A stretch of 64,000 nucleotides of DNA from Mobiluncus massiliensis (GTDB lineage: Bacteria > Actinomycetota > Actinomycetes > Actinomycetales > Actinomycetaceae): positions 124,001-188,000 of the forward strand of contig NZ_OX458329.1 in assembly GCF_949769255.1 (NCBI RefSeq), read 5' to 3'. The notes beneath the pieces were generated by a model. The model made no database searches. It saw only the letters and a list, made by a program, of their open reading frames with translations, and had not been told where the DNA came from. Positions 19,995-30,600 of the stretch are shown piece by piece. Every line of letters begins with the position of its first letter. Within the stretch, counting starts at the first letter, position 1. The position numbers were made by a program, and so were the translations under genes.

Positions 19995-21587
19995 TTAGCG
20001 CACCCAGGCGCGACCGGCGCGAAGTTCCCGTTTTGCCAGCTCGGTAACCTCGTGGCGAGCCACCTTGCCCGGTCCTAACGTGGGCAGATGCTGCACCACC
20101 ACGACCACGCGGGGAGCGTGGGCGGCGCCGAGTTCCGCGGTGACGGCGGTGCGAATCCGTGCCGCCAGAGAATCCGGCTCGGAATTTCCGTCTTTCCCGC
20201 GAACTCCGAGGGAAGCCGGGGATCCCAACATCGGAGCCAGCAAATCCACGTCGAGGTCGTCTCCGGGCACCACCACCGCGGTTACCAGTTCACCCCAGCG
20301 GGCATCGGGCAGCCCGACCACACACACTTGACCGACACCCGTCACGCTCAAAGAGGCCTGTTCTACCGCGGAAGCATGGACTTTCACCCCGCCGGTGTTG
20401 ATGACATCATCGGTGCGGCCCTGGATAATCAGGCGCGGGCCTTCCATCCGGCCGGTGTCGGAAGTCTTAAACCAGCGGCGCGGCCCCATTTGAATCCACG
20501 GCGAAGCCTCCGCGGGGTCGACTCCGGCTGGCGGTTTCTCAACGTAGCCTTCCATTAAGGACGTGCCGGTAATCCACACGGTATCGCCCACGGTAGAAAC
20601 TTGGGTGCCCAGCAGGGGAATCCCGTCATAGACGCAGCCCCCGCAGGTTTCTGTCATCCCGTAGGTTTCCACCACGTGCCAGCCCACGGCTTTGGCCCGG
20701 TCAGCCAGGAACGGGGTAAATGCGGCACCTCCAACCAAGATGGTGTCCACTTTCGCCAAGGCCTCGACCGCGTCCCCGCCCTCGTCCAGAATCTTTGACA
20801 CCTGGGTCGGCACTAACGACAGATACACCGGCAGGGTTGAATCCTTGGTGGCGCGTTCAACCGCGCGCACCAGGCTGGCTGGCTTAAATCCGTTGGTAGT
20901 ATCCATGATGACGGGTTTCGTCCCGGAAATAAGCGAACGAGTCAACACCTGTAGCCCGGCCACGTGATGAGTTGGCAGTGCCAAAATCCAGCGGCCCGGC
21001 CCGCCCAGGGCAGCCAGGGTCGAACGGGCGGAGGACACCAGGGCGCTGGCGGAAATCGCCACCAAATGCCCGTTGCCGGTCTGAGAGCCGGAGGTCTGCA
21101 TAATCAAGTCGGTTTTGGCTGGTAGAGGCCCATTCAGGCGCGACCGCAGGGTTTGGCGGGCCTGTTCCGGATCGACTCCCGGGGCGATGGGAACCAGGAT
21201 TTCGCGGACGAACTCGCGGGGGGGCACGTCCGCGGGTTCGCCCTCAAAAGCTCCGCCCACGGGTATTTCGGTGTCGGTAGCGTCGAGGGGGGTCTCAGCA
21301 GGCTGTTCGGGTGATTCCGATTCCGCGGGCAAGTCCGATTCTTCTGGGGATTCCGGGGTTTGTGAGTCCTCCTCGGCGCGGACTTCCGCGAACGCCGCCT
21401 CCCAGTCGTAGTCGTCCGCGATTTGCCGACCGCTGCGGGCGAGTTCTTCCTCGGTAGTCAGAAAAGGCTCAATCGCGGTATCCAAAAATTCGGCTAGACT
21501 GACCACGTCCTGGGGCTTCGTGCCACCCGTCAGGAAACAGAACCGGACGGGAACCCCCCGCTTCGCTGTGTCACTCACCAACTTCAC
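19995..21587 (-). CDS. menE: O-succinylbenzoate-CoA ligase (AMP-binding)
   Basis: A 530-residue adenylate-forming enzyme. The phosphate loop MQTSGSQTGNG is at residues 163-173, YGMTETCGG at 309-317 and the hinge GRTDDVINTGGVKV at 390-403. A C-terminal Lys in LGPGKVARHEV is expected to complete adenylation. It activates o-succinylbenzoate for MenB. The assignment relies on the divergent menB/menC cluster beside it and on its short MenE-like form. Odd feature: residues about 72-127 are a Pro/Glu/Ser-rich acidic insertion between the N-terminal segment and the core. The start is GTG 21587 or GTG 21578, the latter better spaced from GCAGGG. Confidence 0.88.
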   Translation of the reverse strand: MKLVSDTAKRGVPVRFCFLTGGTKPQDVVSLAEFLDTAIEPFLTTEEELARSGRQIADDYDWEAAFAEVRAEEDSQTPESPEESDLPAESESPEQPAETPLDATDTEIPVGGAFEGEPADVPPREFVREILVPIAPGVDPEQARQTLRSRLNGPLPAKTDLIMQTSGSQTGNGHLVAISASALVSSARSTLAALGGPGRWILALPTHHVAGLQVLTRSLISGTKPVIMDTTNGFKPASLVRAVERATKDSTLPVYLSLVPTQVSKILDEGGDAVEALAKVDTILVGGAAFTPFLADRAKAVGWHVVETYGMTETCGGCVYDGIPLLGTQVSTVGDTVWITGTSLMEGYVEKPPAGVDPAEASPWIQMGPRRWFKTSDTGRMEGPRLIIQGRTDDVINTGGVKVHASAVEQASLSVTGVGQVCVVGLPDARWGELVTAVVVPGDDLDVDLLAPMLGSPASLGVRGKDGNSEPDSLAARIRTAVTAELGAAHAPRVVVVVQHLPTLGPGKVARHEVTELAKRELRAGRAWVR

Positions 21588-21612
21588 CCTGCCTTAACGC
21601 TAAAGTTCAATT

Positions 21613-22746
21613 ATGGCTGTAACCTGGGACAACACCGCAGAAAATGTGGCAAACAAAGTCGTTTACGCCGGGCGTAGCAACGCGCCCGGAACCCGTCATA
21701 CAGCCGGTTTCAATAAGATTCTAACGGTTTTGGTGGCTTTCTGGACAATGCTGGGAATGCTGGGGCTGACAGCCTGTGCAAATTCGACCCCCGAGCCGGA
21801 AGAGGCTCCAACCCCAACCGATTCTGAGCTGCCTGAGGGACCTGACGACTATTGGCCCCTGACCGGCCTGCCTCGTGAGGACCTGACCCCGCACCCCGTG
21901 GTGGCAGTGAAAGTGGAAAACACCGTGGCGGCTCGTCCCCAATCCGGGCTGGAAGAAGCCGACATCGTGTTTGAAGAACAGGTTGAAGGTGGTTTGACCA
22001 GGTATAACGCTGTGTTCCATGCGCATACCCCCGAGGAAATCGGCCCGGTGCGTTCCGTGCGTCCGATGGATCCGGGCATCGCGGCTCCGTTTGGCGGGAT
22101 GCTGGTCTATTCCGGTGGCGTGCCGGTCTATGAATCCCGGGTGCAAGCCGCTGGGCTGCGCGGATTCAACGAGGATCAGGCGTTGGGGGCGCTGTATCGG
22201 GTGAAGTTCCGCGCTATGCCCCACAACCTCTATCTATCCATTCCTAAACTTTACGAGAAGGTCGGCAAAGACCGCACTATTGAGCCTGACGCTCCTCGGA
22301 TTTTCGATTTTGCTAACCCTGACCAGGGGGAGCGTCCCACCGCGGTCTCGTCAGGAGTTCCGGCGAACTCCTTGGCGGCCCGCTTCCCGTCCCTGGTCGC
22401 GGGCTACGCCTGGACCGGTTCTCGCTGGCAGCGCTCTGACGGAGGCGTGGCGGCCAGCGCTCGGTCGGGGGCGCCGCTGCAAACCGACAACGTCGTGGTG
22501 GTGCTAACCACCATCACCGACACCGGAGCAAAAGACGCGGCCGGGGCTTCTGTCCCGGAAACGGTCTTAACCGGTAGCGGAACCGCCTACGTTGCGAGCG
22601 GAGGCTCAATCGCCCAAGTGACCTGGTCCAAAGACTCCGAAGGCTCGCCGCTACTGTTGACGGATTCGGCCGGCGCGCCCGTCCTGCTCAACCGGGGCAC
22701 CACCTGGATTGAGCTGCTGCCCAACACAAACTTCAGTTTCCAGTAA
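21613..22746 (+). CDS. DUF3048 (YerB-like) lipoprotein
   Basis: A 377-residue secreted protein. A hydrophobic stretch, about residues 35-52, ends in lipobox LTA-C (about Cys54) followed by a Pro/Glu linker. The DUF3048 core is recognised from PLTGLPREDL, VKVENTVAARPQSGLEEADIV and IGPVRSVRPMD. This family is extracytoplasmic in Gram-positives and its function is poorly known. The annotated ATG lies only 25 bp from the divergent menE start and leaves an unusually long n-region of about 34 residues, so the true start may be downstream, for example GTG 21646. Confidence 0.8.
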   Translation: MAVTWDNTAENVANKVVYAGRSNAPGTRHTAGFNKILTVLVAFWTMLGMLGLTACANSTPEPEEAPTPTDSELPEGPDDYWPLTGLPREDLTPHPVVAVKVENTVAARPQSGLEEADIVFEEQVEGGLTRYNAVFHAHTPEEIGPVRSVRPMDPGIAAPFGGMLVYSGGVPVYESRVQAAGLRGFNEDQALGALYRVKFRAMPHNLYLSIPKLYEKVGKDRTIEPDAPRIFDFANPDQGERPTAVSSGVPANSLAARFPSLVAGYAWTGSRWQRSDGGVAASARSGAPLQTDNVVVVLTTITDTGAKDAAGASVPETVLTGSGTAYVASGGSIAQVTWSKDSEGSPLLLTDSAGAPVLLNRGTTWIELLPNTNFSFQ

Positions 22747-22930
22747 CTGTTTGGTCTGCAGGCGAAACTGTATTTTGATGGTCTATTTGGGCTTGTGTCA
22801 GTTTGATGAGTTTGTGCAGTTCAATCACGATTACCACCAGCATCACGACCGCTATCAATCCCAATACATAGGGTGAGAAAGTCATGAAATATACGAACGC
22901 GGGGTTTTGAAAAAACAGTGGAATACCCAT
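22733..22930 (-). CDS. Predicted 65-residue single-span membrane protein
   Basis: An ORF starting at ATG 22930 after GAGGAT, encoding 65 residues. One strong hydrophobic segment (about residues 18-40, SPYVLGLIAVVMLVVIVIEL) is followed by a short polar tail. Its 3' end overlaps the convergent lipoprotein gene by 14 bp. I do not recognise a family. Support is the ribosome site and hydrophobic pattern only. Confidence 0.45.
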   Translation of the reverse strand: MGIPLFFQNPAFVYFMTFSPYVLGLIAVVMLVVIVIELHKLIKLTQAQIDHQNTVSPADQTVTGN

Positions 22931-23133
22931 TTTTACCAAATCCTCTGTGAAAAATGCGCATAGGCATGTGTGAACTAGACGTAACAATTTTACAGCACCT
23001 TGAGCTGAGCTATTAAGGAAAATATGGAATTCTGCTGGCTTGGTGGATTGTCACGGCTCATAACCAATTGGTGAAGGGCGACTGTGCGACTGTTTCTGGT
23101 TTTGCTCCAGTCGCAGCGACTAAGATTTGGGTC

Positions 23134-24180
23134 ATGGACGAAGTGTCAGATGTTTTTGAGGCAAAACGGTGGCGGGAAGTCGGTCTGGAGGGGCTTAGCG
23201 ATGTGACCTATCACCGGGGCGTGGGCGCGGACGGCAGCCCGGCGCCGGTGGTGCGCATTGCGTTCAATCGGCCCGAAGTGCGCAACGCCTTTCGTCCCCA
23301 AACCGTTGACCAGCTGTATCGTTGTCTGGATCACGCCCGCATGACTGCCAGTGTGGCGGCGATTTTACTGACCGGCAACGGACCGGCGAAGGATGGCGGC
23401 TACGCGTTTTGTAGCGGCGGGGATCAGCGGGTGCGCGGCGCTGACGGTTACCAGTATCACGTGACCGTTCCGCGCGGTGAGTCGCCGCAACCGCTAGATA
23501 GCGCGGCAAACCCGCCCGAACGGCCTTGTGAACCCCAAAACCTGTCCGACCGGACTGCTGACCTGAAACACCCGGAAACTCCAGAAACTGCGGACCTCCC
23601 CGACCATCGAGACGCGGCCGGACGCTACGGACGGCTGCATATCCTGGAAGTGCAGCGCCTCATTCGCTCCACCCCGAAACCGGTCATTGCGCTGGTCAAC
23701 GGGTGGGCGGCCGGTGGGGGGCACTCACTGGTGATGGTGTGCGATTTGGCGCTGGCCAGCCGGGAACACGCCCAGTTCAAACAGGTTGATGCGAATGTTG
23801 GTTCGTTCGACGCCGGATACGGTTCGGGGCTGCTGGCGCGGCAAGCCGGGGACAAGCGCGCTCGCGAGATATTCTTCCTGGCCGAAACCTATTCTGCCGC
23901 CCAGGCCGAGGCTTGGGGGGTGGTGAACCGCGCGGTGGCGCACGAGGACCTGGAACGTGTGGGCTGGGAATGGGCGCTGACCATCGCCGGGAAATCCCCG
24001 CAAGCGATTCGGATGCTGAAATATGCCTTCAACGCGGTGGACGACGGCCTGGTCGGAATGCAAATGTTTGCCGGGGAAGCGACCCGGCTGGCGTATGGGA
24101 CCGCAGAGGCACGCGAGGGCCGCGACTCTTTCCTCGAGAAGCGGGCCCCGAACTGGGACGAGTTTCCGTATTATTACTAG
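23134..24180 (+). CDS. menB: 1,4-dihydroxy-2-naphthoyl-CoA synthase
   Basis: A 348-residue crotonase-fold enzyme that closes the second ring of naphthoquinone from o-succinylbenzoyl-CoA. MenB hallmarks are FNRPEVRNAFRP, CSGGDQRVRG, VNGWAAGGGHSL, DANVGSFDAGYGS and the C-terminal NWDEFPYYY. I chose ATG 23134 because homologues begin near FEAKRWREV; the upstream TTG 23068 would add 22 unlikely residues. Between GYQYH (about residue 109) and GRLHILEVQRL there is a hydrophilic Pro/Glu-rich stretch of about 52 residues, longer than the usual dozen or so; this is the mobile loop over the active site. It is the first gene of a rightward men cluster. Confidence 0.93.
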   Translation: MDEVSDVFEAKRWREVGLEGLSDVTYHRGVGADGSPAPVVRIAFNRPEVRNAFRPQTVDQLYRCLDHARMTASVAAILLTGNGPAKDGGYAFCSGGDQRVRGADGYQYHVTVPRGESPQPLDSAANPPERPCEPQNLSDRTADLKHPETPETADLPDHRDAAGRYGRLHILEVQRLIRSTPKPVIALVNGWAAGGGHSLVMVCDLALASREHAQFKQVDANVGSFDAGYGSGLLARQAGDKRAREIFFLAETYSAAQAEAWGVVNRAVAHEDLERVGWEWALTIAGKSPQAIRMLKYAFNAVDDGLVGMQMFAGEATRLAYGTAEAREGRDSFLEKRAPNWDEFPYYY

Positions 24181-24231
24181 AGAGCTCGGTAACGGCCCAA
24201 ACCCGAAATGTAAACCCGAAAGAAGGTCAGA

Positions 24232-25137
24232 GTGGATTTCACGTTCCTGGTTGCCACGCTGGTGGGAATCGCGCTGATAGTCGTGACCTGGGTGACGCCC
24301 TACGCGAAATTCCTGCGCGACGGCTTCGGGAAAACTGAGCTCGGTAACCGGGTGGTGACCATCATGATTCCCGGCCTGACCATTCTGTGCCTGGGGGTGA
24401 CGATTTTCGAGGCCTGCGTGACTTACGGCACCGGCCTGTCCTTTTGGCGAGTGTGGGGGATTCCGCTGGCGGCCTTGCTGGCTTTGATTGGCCTGGGGGT
24501 GGCGTTTTGGGCGTTGGTTCCCGCGCCGGTGCCGAGCTTCTTGCAGCCGCGGTGGATGAAAGAGGAACGTCTCTATGGGGCTTTGGGGGCGCTGGAACGC
24601 ACCCGCTCCGCGCAAAAGCGCCGGGAACGGGAGGTGAACCGGCGCGGGTTTGACTATTTCGATACCCAGATGATTGACGGGGTTTCGCTGGCTTACCCCG
24701 AAACTTGGGTGTTGAACCTGGAGCCGAGCGCCCCCGCGCGCGTCTCCGGGCTGAAACTGGAAAGCCGTTTTGCGTTGGATACGCCCCACGACTTTACCCC
24801 GCATTCGCGGATTTTGTTGATGTCCGCGCCTCTGACCAGCCCGGAGCACAGCGTGAATTGGTTGCGCCGCCTAGCGGTACCCGCCGGTTGGCAGCCGCGG
24901 GAAGTAGGGACTTCCCAGCTGGCTGAAAACCCCGCTATCTGGGCTGATTCGTGCCTATCGGACGGTCGGGGAGTGCAGCAGCGTTGGGCGGCGGCTATCG
25001 GGGACACTTTGTGGGTGTTGGCTTTTCAGGTCGCTGGTTCGGATTTCGGGCCGCTGGCTGACGTGGGCGCGAAAGTTGCTGCCTCGCTGACCTTGCCGGA
25101 CTCCGGAAGGACAGTCGGTCCCGTGGTGGCGTCGTGA
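24232..25137 (+). CDS. Unrecognised membrane protein within the men cluster
   Basis: A 301-residue protein starting at GTG 24232 after AAGAAGGTCAG. Three hydrophobic helices (about residues 4-24, 44-66 and 72-98) are followed by a basic segment ([19 protein letters not shown]). A soluble domain of about 170 residues then includes [13 protein letters not shown] and [16 protein letters not shown] do not recognise a family. The stop overlaps the menC start by 4 bases (GTGA), so the two are translationally coupled. The cluster position suggests a link to menaquinone synthesis or the membrane, but that is only context. Confidence 0.75.
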   Translation: MDFTFLVATLVGIALIVVTWVTPYAKFLRDGFGKTELGNRVVTIMIPGLTILCLGVTIFEACVTYGTGLSFWRVWGIPLAALLALIGLGVAFWALVPAPVPSFLQPRWMKEERLYGALGALERTRSAQKRREREVNRRGFDYFDTQMIDGVSLAYPETWVLNLEPSAPARVSGLKLESRFALDTPHDFTPHSRILLMSAPLTSPEHSVNWLRRLAVPAGWQPREVGTSQLAENPAIWADSCLSDGRGVQQRWAAAIGDTLWVLAFQVAGSDFGPLADVGAKVAASLTLPDSGRTVGPVVAS

Positions 25138-26201
25138 CCAGCCACGTTGAAGATTCCGGCAGTTCCGCTCGCCTTTCCCCTTTTGAACCCGGCCCGGACG
25201 GCGCCCAACTGTTTACCGCGCGGGGAATCAAACGGGCGTGGGTGTTTTCCGTGCCGATGCGCGTCAAGTTTCGCAATATCACGGTGCGGGAAGGCTTGAT
25301 TTTACAAGGCCGTGCCGGCCTGGCTGAGGCGGCGCCGTTTGACAACTATCCTCCACAAGTCGCCGCCACCTGGTTTTCCGGGGCGTTTGCGGTGGCAGCA
25401 CAAGGGTTACCGGCCTCGCCTTCCCCCGTTCCCCTCAACGTCACGGTGCCGGTCGTAGACCCGGACACCGCGGCGCGGCTGGTTCGCGAGTCGGGGTGTG
25501 GCACGGCAAAAGTCAAGGTCGCCGACCCGCGCAGCAGCCTGGAGGACGACATTGCCCGGATTCGCGCGGTGCGTTCGGCCCTCGGGGCGGCGGGGCAGAT
25601 TCGGGTGGACGCTAACGCGGCGTGGAGCCTAGCTGAGGCGAAAACCGCGCTACCGCGCTTGTGCGAGGCAGCCGGACCGGGCGGGTTGCAGTATGCGGAA
25701 CAGCCCTGTCAGACCCTCAATGAACTGGTCGAACTGCAGCGTGCGACGGGAATTCCAGTGGCGGCTGACGAAACTATTCGCTTGGGTGGACAGCTCACCG
25801 AGGTCATCGCCAGCGGGTTGGCCGCTGCCGTCATCAAAGCGATGCCCCTGGGTGGCCCGACGCGTGCCGCGGCCCTGGTGGCGGACGGGCTGCGGACGGC
25901 TGCTCCAGGTGGCACCAGCGCGCCCCTCTTGGTGGTGTCCTCAGCTTTAGATACCGGGGTGGGCTTGAGTGCCGGACTGGCTCTCGCGACCCAGCTGGAA
26001 ACGACAGCCGCCTGCGGACTCGGGACCCTGCGCTTGTTCACCGACAGTATCCTCACCGCGGATCCACGCCTCGAAAACGGTTGCCTGTACCCGGCGAAAA
26101 CCTTGGAACTGAAAGGAAATCTGGCACCCGTCAGCCCGGCGGTCAGCAAACGGTGGCGCGAAAGAGTTGAACAGGTAGCCGCCGTGTTCGCTAGACTTTA
26201 G
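25134..26201 (+). CDS. menC: o-succinylbenzoate synthase
   Basis: A 355-residue enolase-superfamily enzyme. The catalytic pattern is present: TAKVKVAD (two Lys), RVDANAAW (metal Asp), YAEQPC (metal Glu), PVAADETIR (metal Asp) and the opposite Lys in VIKAMPLGG. It dehydrates SHCHC to o-succinylbenzoate. The GTG start overlaps the previous stop. A PP2C gene follows after 47 bp. The N-terminal capping domain is about 90 residues. Assignment as MenC over other muconate-lactonizing-type enzymes rests on the neighbouring menB, menE and menD. Confidence 0.9.
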   Translation: MTSHVEDSGSSARLSPFEPGPDGAQLFTARGIKRAWVFSVPMRVKFRNITVREGLILQGRAGLAEAAPFDNYPPQVAATWFSGAFAVAAQGLPASPSPVPLNVTVPVVDPDTAARLVRESGCGTAKVKVADPRSSLEDDIARIRAVRSALGAAGQIRVDANAAWSLAEAKTALPRLCEAAGPGGLQYAEQPCQTLNELVELQRATGIPVAADETIRLGGQLTEVIASGLAAAVIKAMPLGGPTRAAALVADGLRTAAPGGTSAPLLVVSSALDTGVGLSAGLALATQLETTAACGLGTLRLFTDSILTADPRLENGCLYPAKTLELKGNLAPVSPAVSKRWRERVEQVAAVFARL

Positions 26202-26248
26202 TTAGCAGCGGCAGCGAAACTGCAATTAAGGAGCGAAGGACGAAACCG

Positions 26249-27166
26249 ATGGAAATCGAAACCGGCACCTGGACGTTTGCTCACGGGGAAACGCTGCATT
26301 GGGCTGCCGCCACCGATATCGGCTTGAAACGGGCTGAAAACCAGGATTCCTTCCTGGCGGCTCCGCCGTTCTTTCTGGTTGCGGACGGAATGGGCGGCCA
26401 CGCCGGAGGCAAACAGGCCTCGGCCACGCTGCTGGGGCACATTCAGCCTCTGACCGGCACGGACGTGAGCCTGCCGGTGGTGCGCGAAGCCCTGGAGTCG
26501 GCCTGCGAGGAAGTCATGGGGCTGGTCGAAGCAAACATTGATTATACGATTTCGCCGCCGGGAACCACGCTGACGGGTTTAGTGGTACTGGATTCACCAG
26601 GGCAGGGCGCGGTTGACGGGTCAGCGTCAGCCCCCGCCACGGACGGGTCAGAAACGGCGCAGTTCCTGGTGCTCAACGTGGGCGATTCGCGAACTTACGT
26701 GTTGAGAGAGGGGCTGCTGACCCGTCTGACGCGGGACCATTCCCAAGTCGCCGAGATGGTCGAGGCGGGGATGTTGACTGTGGAAGAAGCCCGCGTCTGG
26801 CCGACCCGTTCCGTCATCACCCGCGCTATCGGTGCTGGTCAAGCCGGGTTGCCGCAGATTGATACCTGGACCTATCCGGTGGCGACGCCCCGGCGTTTCC
26901 TGGTGTGTTCCGATGGTTTGCATTCCATGATTGACGACGGCGCTATCGGGCGGGCTCTGGGTGAACACCCCACCCCCGAAGCGGCGGTAAACTCCCTGGT
27001 GAACCTGGCTCTGCAGGCGGGAGGGCACGATAATGTGACCGCGATTGTGGTCGACGTGACCGCCCCGGAATCTGCACCCACCCCCACGGAATCGGCGCAG
27101 TCCGAGCCGCCCGAGCCGCCGGGCTCCCTTCTGCCGCCCCCGCCTCCCCCGGAGAGCGAGAGATAA
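26249..27166 (+). CDS. PP2C-family Ser/Thr protein phosphatase
   Basis: A 305-residue phosphatase. Metal-binding motifs are intact: RAENQDSF (about residues 28-35), VADGMGGHAGG (44-54, Asp46), NVGDSRTYV, LVCSDGLHSMI and GGHDNVTAIVV. It would remove phosphate from Ser/Thr of partner proteins, here plausibly the FHA protein or the EccC-like protein encoded next. The last 35 residues are Pro/Glu/Ser-rich and disordered-looking. The next gene is 2 bp away. No Ser/Thr kinase is encoded within the window, so the opposing kinase must lie elsewhere. Confidence 0.9.
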   Translation: MEIETGTWTFAHGETLHWAAATDIGLKRAENQDSFLAAPPFFLVADGMGGHAGGKQASATLLGHIQPLTGTDVSLPVVREALESACEEVMGLVEANIDYTISPPGTTLTGLVVLDSPGQGAVDGSASAPATDGSETAQFLVLNVGDSRTYVLREGLLTRLTRDHSQVAEMVEAGMLTVEEARVWPTRSVITRAIGAGQAGLPQIDTWTYPVATPRRFLVCSDGLHSMIDDGAIGRALGEHPTPEAAVNSLVNLALQAGGHDNVTAIVVDVTAPESAPTPTESAQSEPPEPPGSLLPPPPPPESER

Positions 27167-27168
27167 CC

Positions 27169-27630
27169 ATGAAACACATCGCCAACGGAGGTAAAACGTT
27201 TACCGTGCGGATTTGTCCGCTGGGTCATCACAATCCGCCGGATTTTCCCCGCTGCCGAGTGTGCGGCGGAGTCCTGGATGACCCGATTCAGGTGGCTTTC
27301 CCGAAACTGGGCTGGGTGCGTTCCACTGACCAGCAAACTGTTGAGCTAACGGGCGATTTGGTGGTGGGTCGCGCCCCGGAGACGCACGGGCGCGAAGGGG
27401 TGTTTTCCCTGACTACTCCGCCCGAAATCCTCGAAATTTCCCGCACTCACGCCCGTATTTGTACGCAGGGCTGGGAAGTCACCGTGGAGGATCTGGGCTC
27501 GGATAACGGCACCCGCTTGTGCCGGACGACGGGCCAGATAGTGGACTTGCAGCCGCACAAGCGGTACAACATTCAACCCGGCGACGTGCTGGAACTGGCG
27601 CCAAACTACCTGTTGAGGTTTGAAGCCTGA
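27169..27630 (+). CDS. Zinc-ribbon plus FHA-domain protein
   Basis: A 153-residue protein. Residues about 16-32 hold CPLGH and CRVC, a four-ligand zinc-ribbon-like element. Residues about 60-150 form an FHA domain with VVGRAPE, ISRTHARI and the phosphothreonine-binding LGSDNGTRL. FHA domains bind phosphothreonine peptides, so this is a likely adaptor reading the signal that the preceding PP2C removes. Its stop overlaps the start of the EccC-like gene (TGATG), so the three are one operon. The fusion of zinc ribbon to FHA resembles adaptor subunits of type VII secretion-like systems. Confidence 0.88.
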   Translation: MKHIANGGKTFTVRICPLGHHNPPDFPRCRVCGGVLDDPIQVAFPKLGWVRSTDQQTVELTGDLVVGRAPETHGREGVFSLTTPPEILEISRTHARICTQGWEVTVEDLGSDNGTRLCRTTGQIVDLQPHKRYNIQPGDVLELAPNYLLRFEA

Positions 27631-30600
27631 TGCGTCGACCGGTCCGAATCCTGGTGGAGGGCAATCCCACCGAAGTGCTGTTAAACGCGGACGCGCGCGC
27701 CCGGGTTGCCGATGTGGCCGCAGCTTTGGGCGGAGGCCCGACCTCTCGCCTCACCGTCACGCCGTTAGCGCCCTTGCTCGATCCGGGCGGCACCGGGTCG
27801 CTGCCGGTCGTTGCCGAGGCCACTGGGTCACAAGTCCCGAGTGGCGAGACTGGCGGGTCAGGTCCGGCTCAGGTCGGGAAACCTTACGTGTTACCGCGAG
27901 CGTTGCCGCTGGCGAAAGCGCCGATACCGCCGGGAGCAGGTTTAGCACTCGCGGGGGATAACGCCGAGCTACCGCCAGCTCCGGCGGGCATGAAGTCGTT
28001 GCTGACTTATTCCCCCCAACCGGTTGCTGACCCCGAACCGTTGGGGATCAACGTAGAAATGCCTGCCCGGCCCCGCCTGTGGCTGGCGAATTCCGCTACG
28101 CTCGCCGTGCCCGTGGTGCCGGTGGCCCTGTTTGGGGTGTTGTCGGTCATTTTTCCCAGTGCTGCGGCGTTTGCCCTGCTGGGGCTCGCTGTGGTGGCGG
28201 GCGGCGCTGAAGTGGGGTGGGCTCTGACCCAAAACCGGGCGGCTTGGGTACGGTATGAGCGTGACATGGCTGCGCTCACTCCGCAGATTCAGACGGCTTT
28301 GGACCAACGTGACGCGGCGATACGCGCCAGCGTCACCGACCTGGCGGACCCGCGCAACGCCCTGCTGCCCGGACTGTGGGGACACGCGAGTGCACAAATG
28401 CGGATTCCGGTCGGTTTCACCCAGGCTCATTCCGAAATCACGTTGAGCAGTCCCGCAGATGTGGCCCCGTTTCGTGGCTGGGGAGCGATGGCGGGGTCGA
28501 ACGCGGAGACGAGCCACACGACCTCGGGACAAGTCGCGGCCATCAACCGCCGAATCAGCGCGATTGGTGCCGCCGCTGTCGGCGAGGGACACACCGGCCT
28601 GGAAGTCGCTTATGTTCCCGCTGATTCCGGCCCGCTAGCGGTGACCGGTCCGCGCAACCTGCGCGGACCCGCGCTGAATCAGTTGCTGATTCGCGCTGCT
28701 CTGCGCTATTCCCCGGCCGACCTGAAAATCGTGGTCGCTGGGGCGAAACCCGCACAATGGGCGTGGGTCAGCTTCCTGCCTCATGGCGAGGCGGTGCGCG
28801 AGGATTTAGAGTTAGAGCCGGTCAGCGATTTGAGTGAAACCAGCGCCGAACGTCTGGCACAAGCCTGGACCAGCCGCAAAGGACAGCGCGGTTCACGCCA
28901 ACGCCTGTTGCTGGTGGTGGACGGAGAAGTTCCGGCCGCCTCAAGATGGGAAGATTTCGCTACAGAGCCTGGCGTTTGGTTGGTTAACGCGGTTGACGAC
29001 CTCAGCAGTGCGGTCAGCGCCGCTCGGCAAGTTCTGGACCTGGCGACCGGGTCTTGGCAAGACGGTGTGTCCCGCATTCCCGGAGCTAACCCCCCTGGCC
29101 CGCGCCACACCGCTTCGAACGGGATTCCCCTGCAGTCCGCCCGCCCGAGCCTGCTGAGCGTGGAACCCCTGCTGCTGACCGCCCCCAGCGCGCGAAAAAT
29201 CGCCGAACTCCTGGCCAACCTGAAGCTGCCCGGTAAAACCGCCGAGCCTTTGCCCGCAGTCGCCCAGTTGACCGATGTTTATCCCCTGACGGCCGGCGAA
29301 AGCGCGGCGTTTTTAGGTGAGTCGGGGGATAAATCCCGCTGCGCGGCGGCGATTGGCTACGGCACTGCCGGCCCGGTGACTTTGGATCTGGCTGATGGCC
29401 AGAACGCCATCGTGGCAGGAGAAAACCAGGCTGCCCGGAACAATGTCATCGCTGCCTATCTGGCGGGTTTGGCCTTGACCCAGCGCCCGGAGGACGTGAG
29501 CTGGGTCATTTTTGACTCCCGCGGCACGAAATGGGGCGAAGTGGGGCAGGCCCCGCACTGTTTAGGTATCGAGCCGGGGCGGGGAGATGCTGTGTTTGCC
29601 CGGCTGCGCCGCTACTTGGAAGCGGAAACCGAGCGGCGCGAAATTTGGCTGAGCGAATCCGGGGCGGGCAGTCTGGCGCGGGCACACGAAGCCAAGATTG
29701 CGGGAGTTCCGGCGGATTTAATTGTCGTCATAGCTGTTGGGGAGGCATTTAACTCACGGCAGCTCTCGCAGCTGGCGGAGCGGTTGCACATGTACCGCGC
29801 CCTGGGATTGCACCTGCTGGTGAGCAGCGGGGATACCGAAAAGCTCCCGCGCGAAGCCCTGAAATACCTGCCGACACGTGTGGTGTTACACCTGGAGGAC
29901 GCAGCCCTAGAGATGGTTTGCGGCAGTTTTGAAATTGACCCACACTCGACTTTCGCGCATCCCGGCCGCGGAGTCCTGCTGGTAGGCGGGGTAGCCACCG
30001 GCTTCCAGACCCTAAATACCCTGATGACTACTGATTTCGCTGACGCTCAGTTGGCTCCCGTGAACTTCACCGCCCTGGGCGGAGCGGCGTTCCCGCCAGC
30101 GCTATCGGCGGGCGGACAATGGCGGGTTCCGGCCCTCGCGGGTCGCAGTTCCAGCCGGGCTGGCCAGAGCGGGGACCAGCCCACGGTAGATGTGCCGCGG
30201 GCGGCAACGCCACTGTCAGTGCTGGCAGGGTCGTTTTGCCGCGGGAAATCCACAATCAGACGCTGGACTTCCGGACTGGAAAAGGTGTATGACCTGGCGG
30301 CCTTGGGACAATCCAGTGACACGGAGTTCCGCCTGGGGGTGCGCGATGACCTGGGACGCCAAGATGTCGTCCCCTTTGGCTTTAGCCCTGACCGGGAGGG
30401 CAACCTGTTCGTGGCAGGTCCGAGCGGCAGCGGGCGCACCGGAGTGTTGCGAGCTATCGCTGCCGATAGTTTGAACACCGGAGGTCGTCCGGTTGCTCTC
30501 TATGTCTGCAGTGCTGACCCCACCCTCGATGTGCTGTCGAGCTGGGCAAACGTGGGTGTGGTAGCCCATGCCAACGAGCCGGAGACGATTGCTGACACCA

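Noticed and set aside
23725-24849. A 374-codon open frame antisense to menB and the next gene
   Set aside because: Spans two real genes on the opposite strand; Gln/His/Arg-rich composition typical of antisense frames.
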